Assembly: GCF_036417845.1 (NCBI RefSeq)
Contig: NC_089982.1
Span: 46,029,684-46,093,683 of the forward strand
DNA length: 64,000 bases
From: Apteryx mantelli
Taxonomy: Eukaryota > Chordata > Aves > Apterygiformes > Apterygidae
Direction of reading: 5' to 3'
Positions 12,301-27,300 of the stretch are shown in pieces. How positions within the stretch are numbered: position 1 is the stretch's first letter; each line of letters opens with the position of its first letter. The position numbers and the translations under genes are program-made. Below the pieces are notes generated by a model, which was not told where the DNA came from, did not search any database, and worked only from the letters and a program-made list of their open reading frames with translations.

Positions 12301-15300
12301 CCTGCTGTCTCAGAGAAATCTGTGCTGCTGCATTTTGTTCTGAGTACGCAAGAATAGTGCTTTAATATTAGGGACAAAATGCAGAGAGAGACCTGATGCA
12401 CCTTTGGTAAACACTATGCTAGTTCGGTATCTGACCCAAGGAAAATAGTTTCAGGAAGGAAGGCTGGTTGTGGCTGCATGCTCTTTTACTGTTCCATAGC
12501 ATTTAAGTGCTTGTATGCTAGGGAATTTAGAAATTCAAGATTATATGATAAACACTTGAGCTCAAGATCTCAAATTGCCCTCTAAGTACAAGTATCTTTC
12601 TGATTAGGGCTCACTCGTTTAAATGGCTGTCATGGTGCTGTCATTGCTCAGTTCTTGCATTTTTGCTTGATGGCTGGAGTGCTCTTCTAGAAGCAGCAGC
12701 CTATAGCTTGGGCTTTTTTTAGCCTGAGGAAATTTGAGCCTACATCTGCCACGGAGGTGATTGCTAACAGGGATTGCTAACGTGCAGTCCTTGGACTGTA
12801 CACCCGCGATCAGATCTGTGGGGCCAGGAGGAGGTCAACAGGAGCAAGCCAAAGTCAGGGGCCTCATGCCTGGGGTACTTTAGCTGGACGAGCAGAAATT
12901 TCCTTGGGCAAGGAGAGCTCCAGTCCAGATCTCCAGCTTCTTGTGCAGAGGCTTACGGGGTGCTCTCCCACAGCGACTGGTGCATGATTTCAGCTGCCAT
13001 CCAGGGAAAGGGACCCTGGTGTGACACAGTCCCTGGGACTGTGCGCGCTGATGGGCTGGAGAGGGAGAAGGAATAATTTATATGCAAACTAATAGTCAGA
13101 AGTAGTGTTACTCAGTTTCTCTACTACATTGCTACTGCTCCCTTGAAAAGTCTCTTCTCATTCCAGTGAGACATCAGTTTGTGTTTTTGCTCAGTAATAC
13201 CAGTTTTTATTTGTGGACTGGTCTGAAACTAATGATTCATTTCACTTAGGATCTGCTCTCTAGAGGGAAGGAGGCTAAAGGAGCTCTGTGCTTCCCTGCA
13301 GTGTTGCTTAGGGAAAGTGCTGCTGCTCTTTCACAGATGCATACACTTCAGCTTGTTCTTGCCCCATACCTTAAGTGGTTACAGGGTCGGGAAATGTGTG
13401 TCTAGTGGCAACATCAGCTTAAGTAGTGCTCTCTTTCCTGCCTGTCTCTTGCAACATGCTATCCTCTCAGTTGTACTGATAATAATTCAAAAAATATATA
13501 TATATTTGTTTTGTTTCTTGATTTTCTTTTTTGTTTGTTTGTTTTTAAGCTTATTTTGGGTCACATATCACCACAATTGTTGTCCTGCAGGCTACATCTG
13601 AAAGGGTACCATGCTACAGTATGTGGGCAGGAAACGGTATCTAGAGGATGAAGTTAGAGGTTGAAAAGTCGTTCAATCCTCTTTGTCACAGTCTCCTTTG
13701 TACTTTGAAGCTATTGCCCCATGCCAGTTTTAAATAGCTGCAGCTTTTGCCTGAATGGTCGCTGGACTGCCGTATGCACTTGATCCTATCTTTCAAAATT
13801 GAAACATGAGAGGCTGCAAACTTAGGCTTTTTATTTTTCTTTCAGGACTCTAAAATTTATAGGTAAATTAGTAGTGTAAAATTCACCTTCACATACAAGG
13901 AAAATGCATGCATAGTTACCTGGTGTTTATTTTACCAACCACTGGATGTCACTGCTGCTCCATAGACAGGTTCTTCCCAAATTCATTCTGTGGATTTGAA
14001 GGAAAAGAGCAAATGCAGGCCCTTGGTTTTGGCACCCAAATAATTGAATAAAGTTCACATTTTTTGGAAAAATTGCCACAGATAATAGGCGTTAACCGCA
14101 TATATTTAGAGCTACTACTATATTTCAAACCTCTAATTCTCAATGCAAGCTAAGAGATGAAATTGTATGTACAAGTTATTGTAGGCTGTTACTGCTTAGG
14201 GGCTTGATGATGAGTCACTATGTTGACTGTCCAAGAAGTGAAATCAAGTCTCTGGAAAAGGCTAAAATTCTGATCTTACTAGAAGTATATATGTAGTGTT
14301 GTTATGGCTTGCAAGTGGCACATTTAGCCAAACAAGATTTTTCAAGTTTAAAAAGTAAAATGTGATGATAGGTCTTCAGGAATTAAGTTGGATATGTAGG
14401 AAAAACCCATCTAGACCTCTATTTTTATGTTTTAAACAGTATATTAAATACAGAGCAAAAATGCTTTCAAATTGCCTTTAAATTGCAAACAGATGTTTTG
14501 TACTACTCAAGCTTTTGTAATCAGTTGGGGTTTTTTAAATGATGTTAAGCTACTTAGTATCTTTTTGTTCTTATGCGGTTAACCATTTTATTCCTAAATA
14601 TTACTTATCTACAGGAAAAGGAAAAAATAAGCAAGCAAAATGTTTTGGTTTGTTTGTAGTGTTTGCTTTGTTTCTTTTGTCTGTTGAAATGAAAAAGTTT
14701 TGTCAATCTGAAATGTAATCATTGTCTTTTTAATTGAAGAGCAAAAAAGTTTCTTTTCGGAACTTCTGATGATGGAGGTCAGCAGCACAATGCAACCTAT
14801 ATCAGATACTGCCCTCTCTTGTGAGGCAAATGTACTGTTACTTTCTGCTATCTTTCCATGGAGTTTTTGACTGGCCTTCAGCTGGCGTTCCAGTTTGGCA
14901 TAAAAACACCTCTTTATCATGCACTCTAATATAACTAAATCACTAAACTTAACCCACAAGAATATATATGTAAAACAGAACACAGTTCTGTTTTAATCTG
15001 TTACTAAACATGCAATGGAAAAAATTTCCTCAAACAACTGACTTGATGCACCTAGATAGCATACCCATTTTATCTCTGCAGAGGGCTGATAGTTGTCAAC
15101 AGCTTAAATGCTTGTGCTACAAACTGAAGTATTACAATTTGAAATCAGTTGAAATCTTTTGAGAAGGATTTATAAAAGGAATGCATTAGTGGCCCGAATA
15201 ATGCAGTTTAAAAAGTCAGTCTAGCACTTGTATGTTCATAGTTTATGAATATGATTAGCTGCAGCGAGTTCAGGCAAAAAAAACAATCGAGATGGAGGAT

Positions 15301-18300
15301 CTTGGAGTCAGTAAACCAGGCTTTTAGAGATCATGCCATTTCAGAGGTTGCTTACATCAAGCATGATTAAGAAAGAAAAGGCCTTATCGTTAGTTAGGTC
15401 TTAACTTTAGCGCTTTTTGACTCTGTAATTTTCATTTCCCACAGGAACAAAATTAATAGTGTGTTTCTACCAATTTTAATTTTTTTCCCCAATAGGTGAA
15501 GAATTGATGTTGTTTCCTTATAATAAGGGAAATTCTTCCTTCTTGACCAAAGAAGTGCTGTTTAAATACCTATAGATATCTGTTACTTTTTTTTTTTTTT
15601 TTGAGGTTTGACTTTAGTTTCAGAACATTTTTCTTTTCAAACACAGGAATGATTCTTTGCGCTTAAGCTCTTTGTTGTATAGAGAGAAATATAAATGTGG
15701 AAGTTTGAGCATCTGTAAATTTCAATGTCTGCATTTGTCAAGAATAATACCACAAGACAGGTATATCTGAAAAGCCAGATTCTGGCTAGTGGAGACTTTA
15801 CTTGCTGGAAGATGAAGGAAAGGAATAAACTCCTTAATCTTTTGCCCATTGAAATTAAAAGCAGTATGTGTCTCTGTTCTATAATAGGAATTGTATTGCT
15901 ATATTTGGAAAAGGGGGCTAGTGATCAGACAGAAAAATTTCCAGCTAAAAAACTACCTGAATTGGTTGTGACTGGGGGAGACTGTCCAGTCTTATTTAGT
16001 TACACAGTTGGGTAAATGGACATTACAATTACAAATGAAATGTGTTGTTGATAAATGTGATTTAATGAATATTGGAAAGTGTGGATTGAATTACTTATAC
16101 ATATTGCTTGTTTCTAAATCACCTGTAATTGCTCAGGAAAAAAGATCTGAAACTTTCTGGACATTTTATGTGAAAAACTCTGTAGTATGCATCAATGGAT
16201 GGAAAAACAAGCCAAGTATGAGGATATGTACAGAGTGAAAAACAAAAGAAGGAAATGATTATGCCATAATGTGCATTTAATGACATGTCCTTGTGTAGAG
16301 TATTTGGTTCTTGTGATATAGAGCGCTGTCTGTATAACACTGATAGCAGAAATAGAAAGGATTCAAAGAGAGTGACATTGTTTAGAGAATACACAGAGAG
16401 ACGGTTTGAAGCTGTCTTGCTTGGGTAGTGAACAGTGGTATAGAAAGGGAAGGACAAGGTGGATTCTATATTTCCTTAACAACAACAACAACAACAAAAA
16501 AGGCAGCACAGTGGAATTGAAAAGCAGAATGTTTTAAATGGATATAAAAGTGCTTTTCCATGGCCCACAAAGTTGGAACTTACCAGTACAGCTGTTTAAA
16601 TTGAAAAGCTTCATAGGAATGAACAGAGGAAATAGTCACACTTTCTATGTCACTGTTGTCTTGATGGTAGTCAGTATTGTACATTAGATGGATGCCAACT
16701 GTGATCTGTCGTGCTAGCTAAGAAATAAGATACAAGATTTATATTATAACCAGACACATGCTTGATTGAGCCTGTTACTTGAATGTCCATTCTATGCATT
16801 TGTAAGGGAACAGAAACTTTATTTGGATCAAAATGTATGTTGTTTATTACTGTGATAGCATTTATTAGCAAATTTTAAATAGGCATTACAGTTTCAAATG
16901 AGCTCTAAATTCTTGGCCTTTTCTTAAAATTACGTGGTCTTTCAGTGTGAAACTTGTCACTTTTATTCCTTTGAGTTTTCTGCACCATTTTTGTTTGAGG
17001 TCTCTCTCTGCCTCCCCCCCCCCCCCAAAAAAAGACCCTTTGATACTGGGCCAGGGTTGAAACTGGTCCTTGGTAGACCATTTTTTAATGTTAATTTTAA
17101 AAATATGTATAGTTACACTAATTTGGCCAAAGTTGTTACCTTGTTAGATCCGGTGAAACGTGTGACCCTACATTTTTAGTAGGAGAATGGAGGGCTGGAT
17201 GGGTTTGCTGGGGTTTTTTCATCTATCATTGGTTATACCTGAAAGCTTAAACTTGAATAGTAAATATTAAAGATAATTTCTTGATTGCCATAAGATTACA
17301 TTTTCTCCCTAAGCAGCTCTGGTTTCCTGCCAGATTTTACAAATGCAGATGGTTTTATGCAGTATGGCTGACGAGCATTTCACTTGCTGCTGCTGCACTT
17401 CTAGCAAAACTACTAGGTTTGAGTGTATTTTGTTGTGAAAGGGCAGAAATTAACCACATTTGATTGTCTCACCACAATTGTGTTTGTAATTTTGCTAATT
17501 ATGCACATTCTGCTTGCGGACAGTATATTTCAAACAGAAACACTTTATGGACAAGTTGTGCAAGTATGGTTTTACTGGGTTCTTTAAATCCGACTACCTT
17601 ACTTAAAGGGGCTTAAAAACCCCCAGCTCTATCCTGTTGTGTGTCATGTAGCAGGTGAGACAGCTTACTGTGTCAGTCCATCCTAACTGTGAAACCTTAT
17701 GTTTTGAAGGGGAATCCCATCTTGGAAGCCACAATTTTGGACTTTTCTTCCCCTTTTCTTTGCCAAAGTAGCGGGGTGGTGGTAGCAGCGCTGTCTCTTG
17801 GGGTCTGTGCAATGCCATATGCATGTGCAGGAGGAAGCATGTAGCGGTTTGGGCAGCATTCATTGCTCACCAGCTATGTCCTACCTCTTTTGGGAGGAAA
17901 AAAGGCTTGCTGGCTGGCAGCAGGCTGCTATTTGGGCCTTGTATGTCTATGATGCACTTAAGGTACATTAAGGTATGCATTTTTTATCTTGTTTTTCTTT
18001 AATCTGAAGTATAGCCATCAGTGAAGATTTCATTTGTGCAAATGTGTTATTGTACAGTTCTGTAAATCTAATATCAAAACTAATAAATTAAAATCTTTTT
18101 ACAGGTGCAAATACTGGCATTATGATGATAACCTGCTCACCTCCAGTGTTGTCATCGTCTTCCATAATGAAGGATGGTCCACACTCATGAGGACAGTTCA
18201 CAGTGTCATTAAGAGAACACCAAGGAAATACTTGGCAGAAATTGTGCTGATTGATGATTTTAGCAACAAAGGTATATTTGGAATGTTAACACACTATTTG

Positions 18301-21300
18301 TAGAAAAGGAAATACCAATTTAAAAAAAATAGCTTTCTTCTGATTTATTACTTGTCATGGATTGGGTTGACTCTGCAAGAAAAGAAAGTTGATTCTTCAT
18401 ACTCATTTTTGTTTCCAGTGAAGTGAAAGCTCCTTTCCAATGAATTGCTTTCATAAAAGTGGCAATCCTTTATGTGTATTCAACTGTTTGAAGTACAGAA
18501 TTTGTGGTGGATTCTCTTCCACAATTATGGAGTAGTGTATAGTGGAAAGCAGTGTTAATTAGCTCCACTCTTAGCTCTTGTCAAAATGAACAATTTTGAA
18601 GGAGGTTATGCAAGCCTATTAGGAATAATTTCTTTCCTTTTAATCCATAGAGGAATACTCATTTCATTTTTTTACTGTAATACAAATGTATCTAAGGCTG
18701 TTGAATTATTCCCATTCGTTTTCACTACCTTTTATTTTTAACATCCTCTTTTAAACATGTTGAAGTGATTGTTGTTTTGTATTTTGGGGAGAAGGGGATA
18801 CTTTTAATAATTTAAAAGCATTTTAATTTCTTCCTTTCTTTGAGTCTTATGTATTCCAATCAAAGTTTTCAGAAGTCCAGAGATTTTCTTCTTCCCTTAT
18901 AATATACATTCTCATCTTGGTTTATATTTACAATGTATGTACTTATGTATGATTCTGTATGACAAACATACACTGACTTTAACAGTGATATCTTCAGAAT
19001 TAATGCACATCGAGGATGATCATAGAGAAGAACAGAAAGTGGTGTGCTAGAGATACCAGTATAAGATGATTGACACAGTGGATATCAGTTTGATGCCTAT
19101 TTTTAAAACTTTGAACAAATTTCAAAATAGTGTATTAACAAGTGCAGGGTCAATTTTTTGCAAGATTTTATTGTTGCATAGTTCTTTAATAAATGTCAAC
19201 AGACAAAAGGAGTAGATGCATAAATAAAAATATTTGTAGACACAGGAAGTGCATTCTTGTCACTGAGACACCATTTACACATCAGTTACTGCCTTTGACT
19301 TTTTCTCTCACTCAGATTATCTAATTTCTTTGTCCCTTGCCTTGTATGGCAGCAACAGTATTTCTGCTTCATCCACAGGTTTATGGGAATAAATCCATAA
19401 AACTTGGGAGGCATTCAGGTATCAAGATAATAGCAAACCAAAGAAGTACTTAGAAAGACTTTTTGTAGGATAAAGATTTGTAGGAAATGCAAATCTGAGA
19501 TGAAACGTCTCCAGAGCTCTATTGCTGCGTAAATCGTGGTTTCAAATCTTTGCCCTTCACATGTCATTTGATGCTGTATGTCTTTGATTTTGCAGGGTAG
19601 AGCAAACACTCTGTTTTCACATAATGACATACGTATGCTACAGTCTCCTTTAAATGATGATGGTGATGAGCAAGGGTAGGCTTTTAGGAGCACAGGCAAG
19701 TTTGAGCTGGTCAAGGAGCATAGGATACACTCCCTTCACCCTCCTCTTTGTTTTTCTAATAGCTGAATTGGGTAGTGGCACGGAAAGCTGATGACTCTAT
19801 TCTGAAACTCTCCGTTTTATCAAGTGATCTGAGCTTCTCCCGGTCCCAGCCTCCTAGGAGGAGTTGTTTTCTGTTGGTATACCAGCTAGGAACTTGAAAA
19901 CCAAACTCATCCTACAGTCAGGATTGTCTTTTTTTGGATACAAATCAGTATTAAAAATACTTAACATATGTTAATTTTTATATCATACCTTGAGATAGGT
20001 AGGTATTGTTTTCTGTTTGTTTTTTACAGGAGAGGAAAAGTTACCTGTATTGTAAACTTCAGTACATCTGGTTTAGTCTAATATAGACACTGAATACTGC
20101 ACAATGGTCTCCTGTATCCTTTTACAGCCTTTGAGAATTTGGCTTGGATATACACACATGCTATAAAGCAAAAATATCTTCTCTCCTAAGGGATATTATT
20201 TTAATAATTCAGTCAGCAGACATGTACTGTATTTTTCCTTATCAGCTGGGATCACAGCTTTTCTTCAGGGCTGTTCAAGGACTGACTGAGTTAACAATAT
20301 AAAATAACTACGACACTGGTCTCTAGGAATATTACTAGATTTTTACTAATGGTCGGACTCAGTTTTACAGGAGTAAATACATATATGTGATTCATGGAAT
20401 GAGTCTGTCTGGCATCATAATTGGTGCTACAATTTTCCAAAATACAAATATTGTTACAAAAGCATACTATTCTTCAATGAATTTGTTTTGAAGTAGAGAA
20501 CTTTATGCTCCCTGCTCATATATGAATAGTTAGCAGATACAACTAGCCTGGAACTAACATCCAGGAAACTCTTATGTTTATTTTTCCCACACTTAGCTTT
20601 CCAAAATAACTTTCCTAAGTCGCAAAATTCAGTAAAGCAAGCACAGGATGAAATTTTCTCATATGTATGAGCAGCTGTCAAACAAGCATGGACTGGAATG
20701 GCTCTGAACACCTTGCTGTGCAACTGCTCTTTTTCACTATAATAATTCTTTAAAATGCTTTAGGCTGTTTCTTGGTAAACATAATTAACTTAATTTCAAT
20801 AACTCAAGTTGCATTCTAGATCAAAAATGAATGTGAGAGTAGAATCTTGCTTCACTTCTTTCTCCCTTGAGAAAAGAGAGAATGAGTAGGGTCTGAGAAG
20901 TGTGCCAAGCAGCCTGAAGAGATCTCCAGTCATTAAGAGCAAGCTGCAAAACAAACACTCTTAATCATAGCAGAGCTGCTGGTGGCTTTTTGCTTTTCCA
21001 GCCAAAATAACAGCAGTGCTGATAGAACAGATACAGACTTCAGTCTCCTTCCCCGCCTGCTTTCGGACTGCATGCTTCGTATCTGTCTTCAAAGTCATCA
21101 GACTCTCTCAGGGAAGCTTTCTCTGGAGCTCGTGAAATGTGGCAGCAAAGCGGAGTGGGCAGAGAAATATCAGTGCAGTCAGGGCCTGAACGTGCCAGCT
21201 CAGCAGCGAGGATGGGAGCTCTGGTATCGGTGATGAGTGCACATACAGGGCTTTGCAGAGAGCGCTGGCTCACGGGCTCCTGCAGTCACTGTTTCGGTGA

Positions 21301-24300
21301 TGGCGAAGGAGGATATCTGAGGAGGAAGAGTACCTGTAGCTGCTGTGGTGGCTGCGCTCTGAGACCGATGCTTAGGGAGACAGTTGCTGAGCCAGACAGA
21401 TGTTTGGGCTTCCTTAGTGTGGCGGTTCTTATTTCTTAGTCTCCTACTTCTCCAGTGACCTGAAATTAAAACAAAGCGTAGCTGTTGCAAATGCTCCTGA
21501 ACACTGGATTAAAAATAAAAGGTCATAGAGAGCATTGTGTGTCCTTTATGAGAAATCCTGTTTTGTTAGAAGGGAGTTACAGTTACATATAACTGCATAT
21601 ATCAGTTTATATATGTTGTAACTTATGGGGAGAAACAGTTGAAATGTTTGGGAAATGTTACTTTCATTATAATTCTTTATACAAAGTCTGGGAGCAGCGA
21701 TTTTTGCAGAATGGCACTCTTCTCCCTTCATCTCAACAGGGCATTTTTATGGTAGAGAACTATGTGGAGAGGTGCGCTGAATTTTGTTGAGGCTTTTTTT
21801 TTTTTTTTTTTTGGTGGTCAAAACACAAAGAGAATGGTAACAAGAAGATGATGCCAAGCTAATTGAATTATGCCAGTTCTGATATTTGAATGCAAAATTC
21901 TGTATTAATGTATGTTAGAATCCAAAAAGCAGAAGCTTCTACCGCAGCATCAGTGTGGCCACGCTGATGCATGTGGACTTTCTTTTTCTGCTTTGCCATG
22001 AGTGTTAGCTGTGTGGAGGATACAGCTGGAACAGTAATGAGGATTCTTAACACTGTATTTTCTGAAGCTCTCAAAGTACTTGTTATATATATCAGTATCA
22101 CGTTTATTGATTTCTGAAGAATAGGGGTCCAAATCTCAACTGGTGCAGCTCACTTTTGTAGCCTGTGCACCTGTGAAGAGTGACTGAGGTAAATGCTTTT
22201 TATCAGTGTTTGTAGTAGCTTTCAAAGGTTTTGTCTACCTTTTGAGTTAACTTATTTTTAAATTATTGCTATCTATATCCCACTGATGCAGCATCCCATT
22301 AGATAACAGAATGAGAAAAAAATAGCATAGGCTGGTAACAGTATTTTTATTAACTCGTTTAATAGTACTCACAGTGAGGAAACAGAAGCATTAACCAGTA
22401 CTTACACTACAACTAAGAGCCCTACCTTAGTAGTATTACAGTACTGGGAACTCAGAAGCCGCTGCTTTAGGGAGGACTTGTGATACCATTTCTTTAGTTC
22501 TCAAACTGACATCAGTAATGAGTCAAGGAAGAATAACAGCTGTGTGCCCCCCATCCCCCAGTTGTAATCTTCCATGCCTAAGATCTTCTGGAAAAAGGAA
22601 ATGTCTTTTTTAAAAACACTGATTCATACTTTAATTCATGCACTAAGGCATGAGCGAAGAGCCAAAATAAGGGAAGATCAGATTGGTGGTTATAATATTT
22701 TGAAGGCTAATATATATGGTTTTAAACAGAAAATAAAATACTTTGAGGCTGCTGACAGATATCATAAATTACCCAAATATACAATTTAGGTGGGCAAAAT
22801 TTATTACTGGCCAAACAGTATTTCTAACCATAAAAATACTGGGATTTTATACACTACTGTCACATAACCTTGCAAAGCCAAGTCTTTACAATATGGGAAA
22901 GGGGTAAATTCACAATTTTCCTGTGGGAAATAGCACTTGCTCCTAGCCCTGGCAGGGTTTCAGATAATATACTGCAAAGTTCTGAGACTTGTACTGTAGA
23001 AAAGCTTTACACAATCGGTATTACAGGTTTTTACAGCTCCCTGTGAGCCTTACAATGTTTAACATTTGATAACTAAAACATTTGGTTTCATAGGCAGGAG
23101 AGCTGGAAATAACTTTAGGATTTAAAAACTCTAAAACTTTCCTGACGGTCTTTCGGTAACATTTGGAATTTACAGAATAAATAATAATGGGGTGGTTTAA
23201 GTTAGTACTGTTAGTACTCCTTTGGGATGGCCTCATAACTCTCCTGAATTTATTCTTTAAAAATTATATCACTGCTGTCATATCATATATTCCAATGTAT
23301 ATTGCACGGTATGTTATTTTATATAGTGTATGTGATAATTTTTCTTTCTCTAGTCTGATATTTGAATACCCATGAAATTTCTCCAATGCACGAGGATTTG
23401 CAAAAAGCTACAAATGTGCATAAGGGGAAGGGAGAAGAGGATACATAAAACTTTTGCTTGAGGAAAAACTTGTTTTTTTAGTAGAGTTGAAGAGAAAAGA
23501 TAACAATATTAAAAGGTAGTGTTTTCAAAAGATTGTTCTTCAGGAGAATTGCTGAACTCTCAGGTTTGGAAACTTAATGTTTAAAGAATCAGTTTCCATT
23601 TCAATTATTTATATGTAGCCTTGCTTAAACTAGCATTTTTTGGAATACTTTCATCAATAATATAAAATATAGCAATTGTACTAAAATGTAAAGCCACAGC
23701 AAACTCCAGACTTGTATCATTTTAATTTAGGCTGCAGAAGCTGTTACAGCTGAACCAATTTGATGGCTTATTGCTGCCAAAAGGGACATCCTTCCCCTTC
23801 CACCTCTGCCTGTCCTCTCTCCTGGCCCCGCTGCCTTGTCCTTGCTCTGACAATGTGGCCCCTGGTGTTTGTTTGACCAAACAGAAAACAGTGTCAGCTC
23901 ACCAAGCATAAAACCATTTCCTTCTCTTGTCAAGTAGATTGCTGCCAGATTAGTGAACTGCGTAATCCAGCCACAAGATAAGACAAGTTTCAGAATTGAT
24001 GTGAGGTGTAAGGTAGGATCATAGACCCAGGAGCAGAGCATGAGCAGCATCTCCAGTTTTTGTTGTTGACATGTTGTTAGATCAGCTCATACAGGTCATC
24101 TAACTGCTCCTCTGGTGCAAACTATTGCACGGATGCCTTACTTTTGGCTTAGGTGGCTTCTTTTCATTCCTGACTGAGAGAAACTGAAGTGTAAGCAGTT
24201 CTTTCAAACCTTTCAGTACAAAACAGATTTCAAATGACAACCAGTAGTTAAATCAGTATAGCTTCATAGTGCAAGTGCCTGACTGCCAGCCCTTCTGCCT

Positions 24301-27300
24301 TTTGAATCTTTTCAGCTGAATCATCTGTGCAAAAATATTATGCAACACTAAGATTTTTTTTTTTTAATTGTGTGCTAGGAATGTGGTTTCCAGATAAGTT
24401 TGGCAAAGATCAATGTACAAATACAAATCTGAAACCATTTAAGCATAGCTCATCCTAACTCAATGCACTAGCTTATCTTTTTACTGACTGAGTCCTTTTG
24501 GCTAAACGTTTCCTATCTTTTTCCATTATGTAGGACTTTAATATGATCATCAGTGTGATAAGCCACAGCTCAGCCATTGCACTCCTTGTCCTCCAACTTC
24601 TTTTTATTGATTTCATTAGAAGATTTGGCTACCAAGGATCCCCCCTCCTTCCCCAAGTGGGGACAGGCCTAGATGAAGGAGGGGAAGAATCTGAGTATGG
24701 TTGGTTTTTGTCTCAGGTTTCCAGATCTAATAGACTGGCACACAACTTTGTAAGGCAAAATGAAAAACATAGTAAGTGTTTAACTGAAAAGTGATTCAGA
24801 GTTTACTGCGCAGCTCTGCCCTCAACAGAACATGTGGCATTACCTGATGAGAAAAGACCATATGCTAAAGTAAAACTTCTCTGTTAGTCTGGTTGGTTGA
24901 AATACAGGGCAGGCCCTGAAAGTCACTATGATATATTGAAGTGACTGGGAGTTTTTCACTTAACTCCAGCTACTTCAGCTGCTTTTTCTTTAAACATGCT
25001 GAAGAACCTGTGCCATGAAGTCAGAGAACCCCAAGTCTCATTGTCGTTACATTTAGCGAACGTTTGTGAACAGTAGTACAAGCAGTTGAATTAAAGACTC
25101 TCTTAATCCTGAATGTCCCTAGACAAATATTTTTAAGTAGAGTTCGATTTGGGTATGTATAAAACTGATTATTAAACTTTACCTAAATACTACTTTTTTC
25201 TTTTCTTCATTATTTGATAGCACACTTAAAAGAGAGACTAGATGAGTATATTAAGCAGTGGAATGGCCTTGTAAAGGTATTTCGAAATGAGAGAAGGGAA
25301 GGTTTAATTCAAGCTAGAAGCATTGGAGCCCAGAAGGCTAAGCTTGGAAAGGTAGGAATGAGTTTACATTCAAAACTGGGGTTTTTTTGTTTTTTTTTCT
25401 CCCTCCTGTGTTTAATTAGATGTGTAAAAATTCTTAGTTTTATATTATGAATGTTATTTTAAAAAATAGATTAATTTTGCTCATTTAAGCTTCACTATTT
25501 GTTTTTAATGTAAAAATCTATCAATGTAGAAAAAGCTAACTTAAATTGTCGTGATATTGTGTATAGAGGTAGTAATGATTTTACATCTTTTTCCCTGTTC
25601 TCTATTTTTTTGAAGGTTTTGATTTACCTTGATGCCCATTGTGAGGTGGGAATTAATTGGTATGCACCACTTGTAGCTCCTATATCTAAGGACAGGTAAT
25701 GTTCCCCTGTTTTTCCAGTGCTTGGCCTCTGAGGAAGGAAAAAATCACAGTAACAACCTTCACTTTTTGAACTATAATTGATATGCTATTTGTTTTACGA
25801 TGATTTTATTATCTCCCAGAATAAAAGCTATGTAAGCAAAAAGCAAAATAGCTGGGCAAATAAATCTCCAGCTAGTATATTTTAATGGGTGTACTGAATA
25901 TTTTGCTTAGCATAGGTTTAAATATGAGAAGAATCTTGTCTTTTTGCAATGACCTGAGGGACTGTAATAGAAATGTTCCACTCCAGGTGAATAAGGAGCC
26001 TGATTAAACCTTTTTTTCTTTTTTCTTTCTTTTTTTTTTTTTTTTACTACTGAACAACAACATGATTTTTGGTAGAGGAGAAGTAGCAATAAGAGAGAAA
26101 GGTTTAGATTTAATGGGGATTTAAAACTTCTGTGATCAAGAGTTTTATAACTTTAACCTTTGGTCTTACAATATGGTCTTATTAGTTTCATCTGAAGTGC
26201 TCTGGAGTATTGCCTATAAGGAAGCCGGGCCTGGGGTTGAGCCTGTCTGGGCTTCTGCAAGCCCTGGTGTTTGTTAGGAGTCAAGTGGTGGAGCTGCCTG
26301 TGCTGTGGGCATGGGATCCAAGTGAGGTGATAAGGAAGACAGATCCCTGGGGCCTTCGTTTCTTCTAGCTGTCCAGATGCTGTCGTTGCGCTGCGCTTCT
26401 GTGCTCTCAGTTTGCGCAGTCTGGGGTATGTGTGTTTAGGAAACCGTGTATTTGTTTAGACTCTTTAATCCTATAAAATAACTATTTAATCCTAAAAAAC
26501 TATTTATTAGGCTGTCACACTACCAGGACTTTCTTGAAGAGGGTGGTTTTTTTTTTTTGTTTTTGTTTTTTTTTTAAGGCTGTAACTTAGCTTCAAGACA
26601 GTTTTGGGGCCAGGATGCTAGATGGAAGGTAGAAATGTTCTGTGTGCTTCTGTTGAGTTTCTTACCCTTTTACATGAGGAAGAAGGAGAGGAAAAAGGCA
26701 ACTTTAGACTCCCCCTTGAAGGCTCCCCGCCAAGGCAGACTTGCGTGAGGTTTTGCTGCTGAGGAGCGCAGTGCCTGGAGGGCAGCTTTGAGGGCAGCTT
26801 TCTGGCCAGCTTGTTCCAAACCCCCTTCCACTGGGTGCAACGTGCAGATTTTTCTGCCAAAGAAAGAGCACGGTGTTATCATTTCTTTTCCCCCACTTGT
26901 TATATTCTACTTCATATAACACTTGTCTTAAAAAGAGGGAAGTGCCCTAAGACAAAAAAATAAGATTTCAGTTAGGTCAGTTTTACCGGGAAACTTATTT
27001 TGAAAAATTTGGGAGAATAACAGGATGATGTCTTTTCTTCATTGAATATTGTATAGGAGAGATCACAATAATGAGCATATGGCAAATCAGAAAAGAAAAA
27101 TTCTGTTGGAGGCTGCTGCTAAGAGAGCACCAGTAACATTTTTTTTCCTGAGAGATTGGATTTGCAAGGCAGTTGAATAGGCTAGAATAGTGAAAATCCA
27201 TATTTACAATAGTAAAAGCTAAGACTTTATCCTACTTATTGACAGCTAAGATCTAATATAAATAGAAATTATGGGAAGTAATAATACTGTGAGAACCCTA

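Larger units (their letters stand above)
8360..18104 (+). other. GALNT7 intron 2, 3' part: no gene seen
   Basis: AT-rich intron with no supported coding exon; the protein passes directly from exon 2 to the exon at 18105. It holds a 12-bp perfect hairpin (10067-10094), a 20-bp tandem duplication (12083-12122), a more GC-rich patch near 12770-13075, an (AAC)n run near 16480 and a run of about 14 C near 17016. Intron 2 as a whole is 17.7 kb. Confidence 0.7.

Noticed and set aside
12774..13076. 100-codon frame in a GC-richer patch of intron 2
   Set aside because: No splice sites that would keep the GALNT7 frame, and no recognisable domain; the protein passes directly from exon 2 to exon 3.
14205..14273. 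C/D-box snoRNA-like pattern (TGATGA ... CTGA)
   Set aside because: No terminal stem pairs the flanks and no convincing C'/D' boxes were found, so it is most likely chance.
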